A stretch of 64,000 nucleotides of DNA from Amycolatopsis sp. WAC 01376 (GCF_003947415.1 NZ_QHKL01000010.1:1-64000); one strand, 5' to 3'; shown: positions 40,296-48,100, numbered from the stretch's first letter. Made by a program: numbers and translations. Notes: generated by a model not told the origin, from the letters alone.

Positions 40296-41503
40296 CAGAG
40301 CCACGCTTTCAGATCGGCCAAATCCACCATGGGCATTCCCCAGCGCAGCGCCGCGACTTCGAGGTCGGCGCTGCCTGCCATCGTTCCGTCGGGGTTCATC
40401 ACTTCGCAGCACACGCCGATCGGCGGGAGGCCGGCGGCGGCGCACAACGCGACTGTCGCCTCCGTGTGCCCGGACCGCTCGGCGAGCAGACCCGGCCGGG
40501 CGGCGAGCGGGAACACGTGTCCGGGCCGCAGGAAGTCCTTGGCCGTCGCATCCGGATCGGCCAGCTTCCGCACGGTGGCGGCACGTTCGGCGGCGGATAC
40601 GCCGGTGCCCGTTCCCGTGGCGAGGTCGACCGGTATCGACCACGCCGTTCCCTGCCGGTCGCCTTCCCCGGGCATCGGCGCGATTTCGAGTCGCCGCAGC
40701 ACTTCCGGCGCGCACGGCACCGCCGGGAAGCCGCAGACCTGCGTCAGCAGGAAGGTGAACGACTCCGGACGGAGCCGGGCGCCGGCGAAGATCACATCGC
40801 CCTCGCCCTCGGTTTCCGGGTCCCACACGACGACACCGCCACCGGCGGCGAGTTGGCGCACCACCTTCTCCACACCGGCGCGTCCATCGACGTGACCGGC
40901 CCACGGCAACCGGGGCAGCGCCTTTCCCACGGTCGAAGGCGGCGCCTTCTCCACCAACCGGCCGACCAGGTCGAGTTCCAGGTTCACCCGGTCTCCGGTC
41001 GCCAGATCGCCGAGTGTGGTGGCCGAGCGGGTCATCGGGAGCAGCACGACCGAAATCCGGTCACGCAGGACCTCGGCGATGGTCACGCTGACACCGTCGA
41101 GGGCGATCGGGGTCTTCGCGAGCAGCCTGTCCAGCAGACGCTGCGGCGGCCGGAGCCAGATCCGGCGGGAGCCGCCTTCGTCGTCGATCCGGATCACCTT
41201 GCCGACGGCGTCGACGTAACCCTGCACCAGATGGCCGTCCAGCGGATCACCGACCTGAAGCGGCGTCTCGATGTTGACGGCGTCTCCGGCCGCGAGCGCG
41301 TCGAACGTCGACCGGCGCCGGGTTTCCGCGGAGAGCGCCGCCTCGAGGACGCCGTCGACCGGCCGTACGGTGAGCCGTACCCCGTTGACGCACGCCGATC
41401 CGCCGTCGTGGACGCGGTCCGCGCTTTTCGGCGCCCGCACACGCAGCACGTCGCCCTTGATCTCTTCGACGGTACCCAGCTCGCCGATTCGCCCAGTGAA
41501 CAT
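40295..41503 (-). CDS. Fusion of riboflavin synthase (RibE) and 3,4-dihydroxy-2-butanone-4-phosphate synthase (RibB)
   Basis: A 402-residue fusion. Residues 1-190 are the two lumazine-binding barrels of riboflavin synthase alpha (MFTGRIGELGTVEEI, VNGVRLTV, HLVQGYVDAVGKV, IALDGVSVTI, ATTLGDLATGDRVNLELD). Residues 200-402 resemble DHBP synthase (GTAWSIPVD, FLRPGHVFPL, SGHTEATVALC, CEVMNPDGTMAG). Both halves deviate: the usual QGHVD is QGYVD, and the acidic DHBP loop DDEDRENEGD reads WDPETEGEGD, losing the conserved Arg. The order RibE-RibB is unlike the common RibB-RibA fusion. It may be a second, cluster-specific flavin enzyme. An FMN-riboswitch-like leader precedes it. Confidence 0.85.
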   Translation of the reverse strand: MFTGRIGELGTVEEIKGDVLRVRAPKSADRVHDGGSACVNGVRLTVRPVDGVLEAALSAETRRRSTFDALAAGDAVNIETPLQVGDPLDGHLVQGYVDAVGKVIRIDDEGGSRRIWLRPPQRLLDRLLAKTPIALDGVSVTIAEVLRDRISVVLLPMTRSATTLGDLATGDRVNLELDLVGRLVEKAPPSTVGKALPRLPWAGHVDGRAGVEKVVRQLAAGGGVVVWDPETEGEGDVIFAGARLRPESFTFLLTQVCGFPAVPCAPEVLRRLEIAPMPGEGDRQGTAWSIPVDLATGTGTGVSAAERAATVRKLADPDATAKDFLRPGHVFPLAARPGLLAERSGHTEATVALCAAAGLPPIGVCCEVMNPDGTMAGSADLEVAALRWGMPMVDLADLKAWL

Positions 41504-41559
41504 CGATCAACACCCCGTCATGACAGCCGTACCCCGGAGAGTCCGGCGACGGCCGGACA

Positions 41560-41685
41560 CAGGGAACGCGGGGTTTCACCGCCTGGCCCCGGAATCACAC
41601 CGGGTCGTTCCACCCCCTCGGCGGAACCGGCCGACTGTACGGCCACACCGTGGAATCGCACCACGAGTCGATCATAGCCAGATCG
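41560..41685 (-). promoter_or_regulatory. Divergent FMN-riboswitch-like leader of the ribE-ribB fusion
   Basis: Read on the minus strand, the leader has two copies of the RFN hairpin shape: GTGG-TGCGATT-CCAC (41649-41663) and CCCGG-TGTGATT-CCGGG (about 41587-41603). The second is followed by GCCAGGCGGTGAAACCCCGC, close to the conserved GCCGACGGTNAAAGTCCGG of FMN riboswitches. A GGCCG-TACAGT-CGGCC stem follows the first hairpin. The GCCGA element reads GCCAG, and I could not draw a convincing P1 stem, so this is a variant or degenerate aptamer. It lies directly before a riboflavin gene, as expected. Confidence 0.6.
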
Positions 41686-41830
41686 AGGGTCGCCTTCGAG
41701 GGAAACGCGAGGGCGACGTGGGCCGCCGCGGAAGTTTCCGCCGGATCCGCGACTCCTTTCCACCCGTCGGCCGGTCTTTACTCCTGACCCCGCTTTGGGC
41801 GAACCGATCCGGCCTGCCGAGAGGAACCTC

Positions 41831-42244
41831 ATGACCAGCAGCAACGCCAATTCCGCGAACGACGAAAGTGCCGTGCGGGCGGTACTCGACGGGATCTACG
41901 CGGCTTGGGCGGGCAACGACGCCGACGCCTTCGTCGCGGCCTACGCCGACGATGCGACAGCCACCATGCCGGGGGGATTCCTGGGGAGCAAGCAGGCGAT
42001 CCACACCACCATGGCCGCGGGCTTCGCCGGACCGCTCAAAGGTTCGCGCGGGGTCGTGGACGTGCGGAACGTCCGTTTCGTCGGCTCGGACACCGCGGTG
42101 GTGAACGCGACGAGCGCCACGGTCATGGCAGGCGATGCCGAGCCGCCCGCCGGCCAGTGGGCCATGGACACCTGGACGTTGTCACGGGCGGATGGACCCT
42201 GGCGTGTCGACGCCTATCACACCTGCCCGACCGCGGCGAACTGA
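41831..42244 (+). CDS. SnoaL/NTF2-like fold protein (SgcJ/EcaC type)
   Basis: A 137-residue protein of the NTF2-like superfamily. Recognisable segments are VRAVLDGIYAAWAGNDADAF and YADDATATMPGGFLGSKQAI, then TWTLSRADGPWRVDAYHTCP. Members include polyketide cyclases, isomerases and many uncharacterised stress proteins with the SgcJ/EcaC label. A GAGGAACCTC ribosome site precedes the ATG at 41831. It forms a short transcript with the LLM oxidoreductase 36 bases downstream, ending at a perfect terminator. Confidence 0.82.
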   Translation: MTSSNANSANDESAVRAVLDGIYAAWAGNDADAFVAAYADDATATMPGGFLGSKQAIHTTMAAGFAGPLKGSRGVVDVRNVRFVGSDTAVVNATSATVMAGDAEPPAGQWAMDTWTLSRADGPWRVDAYHTCPTAAN

Positions 42245-42280
42245 AGCCGCACCCAGGACCGGCGAAAGAATCGAGAAATC

Positions 42281-43228
42281 GTGCCTGTCAAGTTCAGCAT
42301 TTTCCTGCCCACCGGTTTCGGCCGGGAACTGGCGCACATTCCGGATCCCGTGGACGCCTTCGAAACCGTGAGCCAGGTGGCTCGCGCCGGAGACCGACTC
42401 GGTTACGAGACCCTTTGGATCGTGGATCACCTGCACACCATTCCACCGTCCCAGGCGATGTTCTTCGAGTGCTGGACCAGCCTCGCGGCATTGGCGCGCG
42501 ACACCGAACGCATTCGCATCGGCCAGATGGTGACCGGCAACAACTACCGTAATCCCGCGCTTCAGGCGAAGATGGCGTCCACCGTCGATGTGCTGTCGCA
42601 CGGCAGGTTCACCTTCGGCATCGGCGCCGGGTGGTACGAGTCCGACTACCACGCTTACGGGTACGAGTATTCGGAAGCACCGGAGCGCCTTCGCCAGTTG
42701 CGCGAAGCCGTCCAGATCATCCTTTCGCTGTGGACCGAGGACGAAACGACGATCGAGGGCAAGTACTACCAGGTCGACAGTGCCATCAACCAGCCGAAGG
42801 GGGTTCAGCGGCCGCACGTTCCGATGCTGATCGGCGGAGCGGGGGAGAAGGTCACGCTGAAACTGGTGGCGCAGTACGGTGACGTCTGCAACGTGATCGA
42901 AAGCCCGGCCGGCTTGGCGCACAAGTACGGAGTTCTCAAGAGGCATTGTGAAGACGCGGGGAGAGATTACGACTCCATTCTCCGGACGACCACTTCGATC
43001 TGCATCCTGGCCGACACTGATGAAGAGGCACGGGCTCTCGTGCCGGGTGGCACCGAGGCGATCTATCCCGGCGACGTCGGGGAATACGGTCTGATCGGAA
43101 GTATCGACACGATCCATCGGCGCATCGCCGACTACGAGGCAGCCGGTGTCCAGGAGATCGCGATCAGTTTCCTCGAATCCACCGATCTCGATGTCCTCCA
43201 GCGATTCGCCGAAGAATTCATCCACTGA
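42281..43228 (+). CDS. LLM-class flavin/F420-dependent oxidoreductase
   Basis: A 315-residue luciferase-like monooxygenase-fold protein. Features: ARAGDRLGYETLWIVDHLHT, IGQMVTGNNYRNPALQAKMAST, VLSHGRFTFGIGAGWYESDYHAYGY and VPMLIGGAGEKVTLKL. These resemble the actinobacterial F420-dependent subgroup, so F420 is a likely cofactor, though FMN is possible. The GTG at 42281 follows a GAAAGAATCGAGAA leader. It pairs with the SnoaL-like gene upstream. The substrate is unknown; F420 enzymes in clusters often reduce or oxidise C=C or C=N bonds. Confidence 0.87.
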   Translation: MPVKFSIFLPTGFGRELAHIPDPVDAFETVSQVARAGDRLGYETLWIVDHLHTIPPSQAMFFECWTSLAALARDTERIRIGQMVTGNNYRNPALQAKMASTVDVLSHGRFTFGIGAGWYESDYHAYGYEYSEAPERLRQLREAVQIILSLWTEDETTIEGKYYQVDSAINQPKGVQRPHVPMLIGGAGEKVTLKLVAQYGDVCNVIESPAGLAHKYGVLKRHCEDAGRDYDSILRTTTSICILADTDEEARALVPGGTEAIYPGDVGEYGLIGSIDTIHRRIADYEAAGVQEIAISFLESTDLDVLQRFAEEFIH

Positions 43229-43268
43229 CCGGTCGATCCGGTGGGCCACCGCCCACCGGATCGACCGG
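43229..43268 (+). terminator. Perfect terminator hairpin after the LLM gene
   Basis: CCGGTCGATCCGGTGGGC pairs over 18 bases with GCCCACCGGATCGACCGG around CACC, starting immediately after the TGA stop. It isolates the SnoaL-LLM transcript from the sigma factor gene. Confidence 0.9.
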
Positions 43269-43323
43269 CCCAGTGCCGAGTATGGTCGAGCCGCTCTGTT
43301 TCGCGGCCTGCCGGAGGGTCCGT

Positions 43324-44316
43324 ATGGGAGAAGCAACGCCGGACGACGGGGAATTCGTCCGGGCCACCGAGGGATTCCGGCGGGAGCTGCTCGCGCACTG
43401 CTATCGCCTGCTGGGTTCGGTGGACGACGCCGAGGACCTCGTCCAGGAGACCTACCTCCGCGCGTGGCGCGGGTATGAACGGTTCGAGGGGAGGTCGTCG
43501 GTCCGGGTCTGGCTCTACCGGATCGCGACGAACGTCTGCCTGACCGCGCTCGGGCATCGAAACCGGCGGGTGCTGCCGTCCGGTCTGGGACGACCCGCCG
43601 ACGACCCATCGGCCCCGCCGAGCATCGCCGGACCCGAGGTCCGCTGGCTACAGCCGATGCCGGATGCCTTGGTGCGGCCGGAAAACGACGATCCCGCGGC
43701 GACGGTCGCGGTCCGCGACAGCATCCGGCTCGCGCTCATCGCCTGCCTGCAGTATCTGCCCGCCCGGCAGCGCGCGGTCCTGATCCTCCGTGACGTGCTG
43801 GCGTTCTCCGCCACGGAAGTCGCCGACATGCTCGACACCACCACGGCTGCGGTCAAGAGCACCCTTCGCCGCGCCCGGGCCAAGGTCGAAGAGATTTCAC
43901 CGGCGGCGGAACGGGTCGTCCCGCCCGCGGACCGGGAACTCCGCGCCCTGCTGGGGCGGTACATCGCGGCTTTCGAGAACTCCGACGCGGCGGCTCTGGA
44001 AAGCCTGCTGCGGCAGGACGCCACGCTGGAGATGACGCCGGCGAAGACCTGGTTCTCCGGCAAGGCGACCTGCGTTCCCTACCTCACGAAGTACGCGCTC
44101 TTCTCGCCTGGAGACTGGCAGATGGTCCCTACGAGCGCCAACGGGCAGCCCGCTGTCGTGGCGTACCTCCGTGGTGAGGACGGTGCCCATCACGCGTTCG
44201 CGATCGCGGTCCTGACCCTGGCCGTCGACGGCATCGCCAGGATCACGCTGTTCGGGGAACCCGGGATGGCCGCGAAATTCGGCAGGCCTCAGGTTCGCCC
44301 GGTGTCCGACCGGTAA
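43324..44316 (+). CDS. ECF sigma factor with C-terminal SnoaL-like domain
   Basis: A 330-residue extracytoplasmic-function sigma factor. Region 2 reads LLAHCYRLLGSVDDAEDLVQ then ETYLRAWRGYERFEGRSSVR, and region 4 RQRAVLILRDVLAFSATEVA then DMLDTTTAAVKSTLRRA. After residue 200 comes a SnoaL/NTF2-like domain (LLGRYIAAFENSDAAALESLL, TWFSGKATCVPYL), the layout of ECF groups that use this domain in place of an anti-sigma factor. A GGAGGGTCCGT ribosome site fixes the ATG at 43324. It may drive local genes, but no repeated promoter that I can tie to it was found. Confidence 0.88.
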   Translation: MGEATPDDGEFVRATEGFRRELLAHCYRLLGSVDDAEDLVQETYLRAWRGYERFEGRSSVRVWLYRIATNVCLTALGHRNRRVLPSGLGRPADDPSAPPSIAGPEVRWLQPMPDALVRPENDDPAATVAVRDSIRLALIACLQYLPARQRAVLILRDVLAFSATEVADMLDTTTAAVKSTLRRARAKVEEISPAAERVVPPADRELRALLGRYIAAFENSDAAALESLLRQDATLEMTPAKTWFSGKATCVPYLTKYALFSPGDWQMVPTSANGQPAVVAYLRGEDGAHHAFAIAVLTLAVDGIARITLFGEPGMAAKFGRPQVRPVSDR

Positions 44317-44352
44317 GGACCATCGCCCCGGTCGTCCTGTGCAGGGGCGGGT

Positions 44353-44406
44353 TTGACGTGCGGGAAGCGTGTCCCTAATCTTGCGTAACCATGAGGGTGG
44401 TTACGC
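44353..44406 (+). promoter_or_regulatory. Promoter with GTAACCA-N6-TGGTTAC operator, copy 1 (DUF2000 gene)
   Basis: TTGACG (44353-44358), a 17-base spacer and TAATCT (44376-44381) form a sigma-HrdB-type promoter. Right behind the -10 box is the perfect dyad GCGTAACCA-TGAGGG-TGGTTACGC (44383-44406). It ends 39 bases before the ATG at 44446. The same arrangement recurs at 44883 and 47239, so a repressor blocking transcription start is likely. Confidence 0.8.
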
Positions 44407-44445
44407 TGGGATCCACCCCGTGGACGGAAAGGGCAGGAGACCCGT

Positions 44446-44871
44446 ATGAGCACCGCAGGTCAGCCGTACAAGGTGGCGATCGTCGTCGATGAGGGCTTGC
44501 CGTCGGGCTTGGCCGCGAACACCGCGGCCGTGCTGGCCCTGAGCATCGGCAGGCAGGTCGAGACGATCATCGGACCCGTGATCAAGGACGGTGACGGAAG
44601 CGCGCACGCCGGAATCACCACGATCCCGATCCCCATCCTCACCGCGGCCGCGGACAAGGTGCGGGAGATCAGGAACGACGCCTGCACAAGGGATGTCGAA
44701 CTGCTCGTCGTGGATTTCACCGACTGCGCGCAGAAAACCCGGAACTACGCCGACTACGGCACTCTCCTGGAAGCGGCGACGGGCAGTGAGATCAACTACC
44801 TCGGAGTGGCGCTGTACGGGCCGAAAAAGGCAGTGCAGCGGCTCACCGGGAGTCTGCCGCTGCTGCGCTGA
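44446..44871 (+). CDS. DUF2000-like small protein
   Basis: A 141-residue protein resembling the DUF2000 family (peptidyl-tRNA hydrolase 2-like fold). Recognisable parts are YKVAIVVDEGLPSGLAANTA, VLALSIGR and INYLGVALYGPKKAVQRLTG, with a middle PIPILTAAADKVREIRNDA. No catalytic role is established for the family. Its promoter carries the operator shared with the EamA exporter and the BacA-like gene, so it is co-regulated with the prephenate-derived pathway. An unusual enzyme or an accessory or self-protection role is possible. Confidence 0.75.
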   Translation: MSTAGQPYKVAIVVDEGLPSGLAANTAAVLALSIGRQVETIIGPVIKDGDGSAHAGITTIPIPILTAAADKVREIRNDACTRDVELLVVDFTDCAQKTRNYADYGTLLEAATGSEINYLGVALYGPKKAVQRLTGSLPLLR

Positions 44872-44882
44872 CGCGGTCGCCG

Positions 44883-44939
44883 TTGACAGCCCTCCGCGGC
44901 GACCTTAGCCTGAAAGCGTAACCACCAGGGTAGTCACTA
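44883..44939 (+). promoter_or_regulatory. Promoter with GTAACCA-type operator, copy 2 (EamA gene)
   Basis: TTGACA (44883-44888), 17 bases, TAGCCT (44906-44911), then GCGTAACCA-CCAGGG-TAGTCACTA (44916-44939). The left arm is identical to copy 1; the right arm is diverged. It lies 21 bases before the TTG start of the exporter gene. Confidence 0.7.
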
Positions 44940-44960
44940 GTATCGACGCGGGGGGCCGGG

Positions 44961-45923
44961 TTGACCAGGATCAAGCAGGGCAACGAATTACCGAATCTCG
45001 CACCTGGCGCGCAGGCCACGGAGCCCGCTCCCTACGGCCCGGTGGTCTGCGTGGTCCTCGCGGCCGCGGTGCTGAGCAGCTCCTACACGCTGACCAAGGT
45101 CGCGCTGCGCGACGTGCCTCCGCTGACCATCGGCTTGATCCGGTTCGCGCTCGCCGCATTGGTGCTGGCGGTGTGGGTCCACGTCATTCGCCGGTACCCT
45201 CGGCCGTCCGGCGCGGACCTGCGAAGGCTCGCGATCGGCGGACTGCTCGGCATCACGTGCTACTTCGCCATCGAGAACATCGGGGTGCAGTTGGCGACGG
45301 CCGCCGACGCGGCCTTGCTGGTCGCCGCGTACCCGGCGATCACCGCCTTTCTGGAATTGGTGATCTACCGCCAGCGGACCCAGGTGAGCGGTCTCATCGG
45401 CATCGCGTTCGCCATCGTCGGGGTCTGCTTCGTGGTCGGTTACGCCCCTTCCGCGGGCGGGAGCCGATTGATCGGCGACATCTTGCTCGTGGTGAGCGGA
45501 GTCGTGTGGGCGCTGTACAACTTCGTCACCCGGACCGTCGCCAATCGGTATCCCACCCCCGTGGTGCTCTACTACCAGTCGGCCGCCGGGGCGGTCGCGT
45601 TCGTGCCACTGGCCCTGATCGAGGCGGACCAGTGGCGTATGCCGGAGCATCCGGCGGCGACCGTGGGTTCGCTCGCGGCCCTCACCGTCCTGTGCTCGAT
45701 CGCCGGGCTCGGCCTGTATGCCAAGGCGTTGCAACGATTGCGCCCCAGCACCGCGGTGAACCTGCTCAATCTGGTCCCGATCTTCGGGCTGCTCATCGCG
45801 GTCGTCACGCTCGGGGAGTCGGTGACCCCGTTGCAGTTGGCCGGCGGGATCGTCGTGGTCATCGGCGTCACCATCACCACCCGCTACGAGCACCGGAAGT
45901 CCGGCCGCCGGACTGGGTCGTGA
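44961..45923 (+). CDS. EamA/DMT-family exporter
   Basis: A 320-residue drug/metabolite transporter with about ten membrane helices in two EamA repeats (PLTIGLIRFALAALVLAVWV in the first; VNLLNLVPIFGLLIAVVTLG in the second). The TTG at 44961 follows a GGGGGCCGGG ribosome site. EamA proteins often export amino acids or related metabolites. The operator shared with the BacA-like gene makes it the probable exporter of the pathway product. Its end overlaps the convergent aminotransferase gene by 50 bases. Confidence 0.87.
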   Translation: MTRIKQGNELPNLAPGAQATEPAPYGPVVCVVLAAAVLSSSYTLTKVALRDVPPLTIGLIRFALAALVLAVWVHVIRRYPRPSGADLRRLAIGGLLGITCYFAIENIGVQLATAADAALLVAAYPAITAFLELVIYRQRTQVSGLIGIAFAIVGVCFVVGYAPSAGGSRLIGDILLVVSGVVWALYNFVTRTVANRYPTPVVLYYQSAAGAVAFVPLALIEADQWRMPEHPAATVGSLAALTVLCSIAGLGLYAKALQRLRPSTAVNLLNLVPIFGLLIAVVTLGESVTPLQLAGGIVVVIGVTITTRYEHRKSGRRTGS

Positions 45924-47076
45924 CCTGGGATTCTCGATCGACAAAGGAGATCAGGCGCTTCGCCCCTTCCACGATCCGGTCTTCCGACGTGGTGAGGGAC
46001 AGTCTGAGATAACCCCTTCCCGCCGGTCCGAAGGCGGAGCCCGGCGCGACCGCCACCCCGTGCCGATCGAGCAAGCGCGACGCGAATTCACGGTCGTCCA
46101 CGCCAGTGGCGGTGATGTCGATCCAGGCGTAGAAGGCCCCCGCGGGTACGGCAGGCCGGGAATCGGTGTGGCCGAACACGCCGAGCAGGGCGTCCCGGCG
46201 GTTCCGATAGGCCTCACGCATCTCGGCGACCTGGTCCTGCGGCCCGGTCAAGGCGCTGAGCGCCGCCCATTGCGCCGGTTCGCTCACGCAGGCGAGCAAG
46301 GACTCCTGGCACTTGGAGACGACTTCGGCGGCGTCGGCCGGAACCGCGAGGTACCCGACACGCCAGCCGGGCATCGCGTAGGTCTTGGAAAAGCTGTAGG
46401 CCGAAATGACCCGGTCCTGCGCCACCGCGGCGGCACTGGTGAAGGTGTCGTCGAAGGTGAGTTCGTCGTAGCACTCGTCGGAGATGACCCAGAGACCGTG
46501 GTCGCGGGCGAAGTCCAGCAGTTCGCGCATCCGCGTCCGGCCCACCACCGCGCCGGTGGGGTTCGACGGCGAGTTCAGCAGCAGCACCTTGGTTTCCGGT
46601 GTGACGAGCTGTTCCAGTCGCCGCACGGAAGGGGTGAATCCCGCGTCGGCGTCCAGTGGGTAACGCTCGGGACGGAGCCGGAGCAGCCGGGCCATCGTGA
46701 GGTAGTTGGGCCAAGCCGGATCGGGAAGCAGCACCCCGTCCCCTGGCCGGGTCACCGCGAGCAGAGCCGCGAATATGCCCTGGCTCGCGCCCTGTGTCAC
46801 CACGACCTGGTCAGCATCGACTCGGTACCCGTTGCGCGCCACTATTTTCTCGGCGAGAGCCGCGCGGAGGTCCGGGAGCCCCGCGCTGGGCAGGTAGTGG
46901 GTGCGGCCCGACCGTGCCGCGGTGTGCGCCGCGTCGACCACGTGAGCCGGCGTCGGAAAGTCCGGATCTCCGATGTCGAGCCGGATGGCGTGCGCATGCC
47001 GGGCGGCCAGAGCCGCGATTTCCCGGATACCGGAATTCGGTAACGCGCTGGCGGCCTCATTCAACTCGGCCATCAT
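45874..47076 (-). CDS. Class I/II (AspC-like) PLP-dependent aminotransferase
   Basis: A 400-residue fold-type I aminotransferase. It has the THYLPSAGLPDLRAALAEKI region, LLNSPSNPTGAVVGR, the PLP lysine in YSFSKTYAMPGWRVGYL and the C-terminal GYLRLSLTTSEDRIVEGAKRL with the carboxylate-binding Arg. Length and type match BacF, the aminotransferase of bacilysin biosynthesis, but AspC-like enzymes are widespread, so equivalence is an inference from its place beside a BacA-like gene. GGGGGAATC precedes the paired ATG codons at 47076 and 47073. The divergent gap to the BacA-like gene contains an operator. Confidence 0.88.
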   Translation of the reverse strand: MMAELNEAASALPNSGIREIAALAARHAHAIRLDIGDPDFPTPAHVVDAAHTAARSGRTHYLPSAGLPDLRAALAEKIVARNGYRVDADQVVVTQGASQGIFAALLAVTRPGDGVLLPDPAWPNYLTMARLLRLRPERYPLDADAGFTPSVRRLEQLVTPETKVLLLNSPSNPTGAVVGRTRMRELLDFARDHGLWVISDECYDELTFDDTFTSAAAVAQDRVISAYSFSKTYAMPGWRVGYLAVPADAAEVVSKCQESLLACVSEPAQWAALSALTGPQDQVAEMREAYRNRRDALLGVFGHTDSRPAVPAGAFYAWIDITATGVDDREFASRLLDRHGVAVAPGSAFGPAGRGYLRLSLTTSEDRIVEGAKRLISFVDRESQVTTQSGGRTSGARSGW

Positions 47077-47238
47077 GATTCCCCCTTGGTTAGTCAGGTC
47101 GGGCACGGCGACTGCTCGCGGAAAAGGACCAGGCGCGTCCGAGGACAATTTCGGTAAGGTGATCGATACGCCCCGGCGCGGGCGGCAATGCCACGCTGAT
47201 TCGAAGTTGTAGCCCATTTCCGGCGCCGGGTCAAAGCG

Positions 47239-47296
47239 TTGACTTCCGGATCATCACTGCTAGCATCGGGCACAGTAACCATGAGGGTGGTTACTG
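47239..47296 (+). promoter_or_regulatory. Promoter with GTAACCA-N6-TGGTTAC operator, copy 3 (BacA-like gene)
   Basis: TTGACT (47239-47244), a 16-base spacer and TAGCAT (47261-47266), then the perfect dyad CAGTAACCA-TGAGGG-TGGTTACTG (47273-47296). The 16-base core AACCATGAGGGTGGTT, and TA on its right, are identical to copy 1 about 2.9 kb away. The dyad ends 39 bases before the ATG at 47336, the same distance as in copy 1. Confidence 0.8.
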
Positions 47297-47335
47297 ATCT
47301 TGGTCCGGTCGAGCCGGGCCCTAGGGGGTATTGGC

Positions 47336-47995
47336 ATGGGGAGCCAGCATGAGCGTGTCCAGGATCGGCTCAGACCCGAGACGGTCGGCAAATCGGTTCG
47401 GGAACTGGTCGTCCGTTCCTCGGAAGCCCGGCCTGATGACGTGATCGCGACACTGGGACCGGCGGGGACCAGCAGTGAGGCGGCGGGCTGGCATTTGGCG
47501 GGCCGTCTCGGCATCGCGCGGGATATGGGGGCGGTCGAGCTCTTCCCGTCTTACGAAGAAGCCTGGGCCGCGGTGAAAGAGGGGCGGGCGAGCAGATTGC
47601 TCGTCGCCAACGCGTACCAGGGCGTCAGCGAGTTCTACATGGACCGGGTACTGGGTCTCGAGCGGGCGTTCGTCTTCGACACGCCGTTGTACGGACTGGC
47701 TTCGCGGCAGGATCGCCCGTTGCCCTTGACCTGCCAGATCAGTACCCATCCGGCGCCCGTCGCGCTGATCCGGCAGTTGCTTCCACCCGGCTACGAAGTG
47801 GCAGAAGTGGATTACGCGTTGTCCACCAGCGCGGCCGCGGAACGTGCCGCGAACGGCGAAGTGGACCTCGCCTTGACCACGAGACCTGCCGCGCAGCGGC
47901 ACGGACTCCGTTTCATCTCACGGACCAGGACCATTCGAATGCTGTGGTCCGTCTTCACCCGACTGCCTCCCGGTGACCGGATTTCATCGCAGTAG
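47336..47995 (+). CDS. BacA-type prephenate decarboxylase
   Basis: A 219-residue protein with a prephenate-dehydratase fold but no ACT domain. Segments match BacA of bacilysin synthesis closely: TLGPAGTSSEAA (residues 39-50), ANAYQGVSEFYMDRVLGL (91-108), FDTPLYGLASR (114-124), THPAPVALI (137-145), STSAAAERAANGEVDLALTT (163-182) and RTIRMLWSVF (198-207). The TRF motif needed for dehydration to phenylpyruvate is absent. BacA, AerD and SalX decarboxylate prephenate without aromatisation to a dihydro-hydroxyphenylpyruvate, precursor of anticapsin, Choi-type and cyclohexenyl amino acids. I infer that chemistry here. A GGGGGTATT ribosome site precedes the ATG. Confidence 0.85.
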   Translation: MGSQHERVQDRLRPETVGKSVRELVVRSSEARPDDVIATLGPAGTSSEAAGWHLAGRLGIARDMGAVELFPSYEEAWAAVKEGRASRLLVANAYQGVSEFYMDRVLGLERAFVFDTPLYGLASRQDRPLPLTCQISTHPAPVALIRQLLPPGYEVAEVDYALSTSAAAERAANGEVDLALTTRPAAQRHGLRFISRTRTIRMLWSVFTRLPPGDRISSQ

Positions 47996-48100
47996 GCAGA
48001 ACAAATCGCAATCGGCATACTCGAACGTCAATCGCCGTGAAACGGTGAGCTGGCTTCGGCATGCCCGATTTATCGATTCTTTCGTCCAAGGAGATCAGTT

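Noticed and set aside
41560..41685. Cobalamin riboswitch reading of the GGTGCGATTCC segment
   Set aside because: No B12-box-like GCCACTG follows, and the second hairpin plus the riboflavin gene fit an FMN-type element much better.
47336..47995. Annotation as a housekeeping prephenate dehydratase (pheA)
   Set aside because: The ACT domain and TRF motif are missing, and the sequence follows BacA instead; the surrounding genes also indicate a dedicated pathway.
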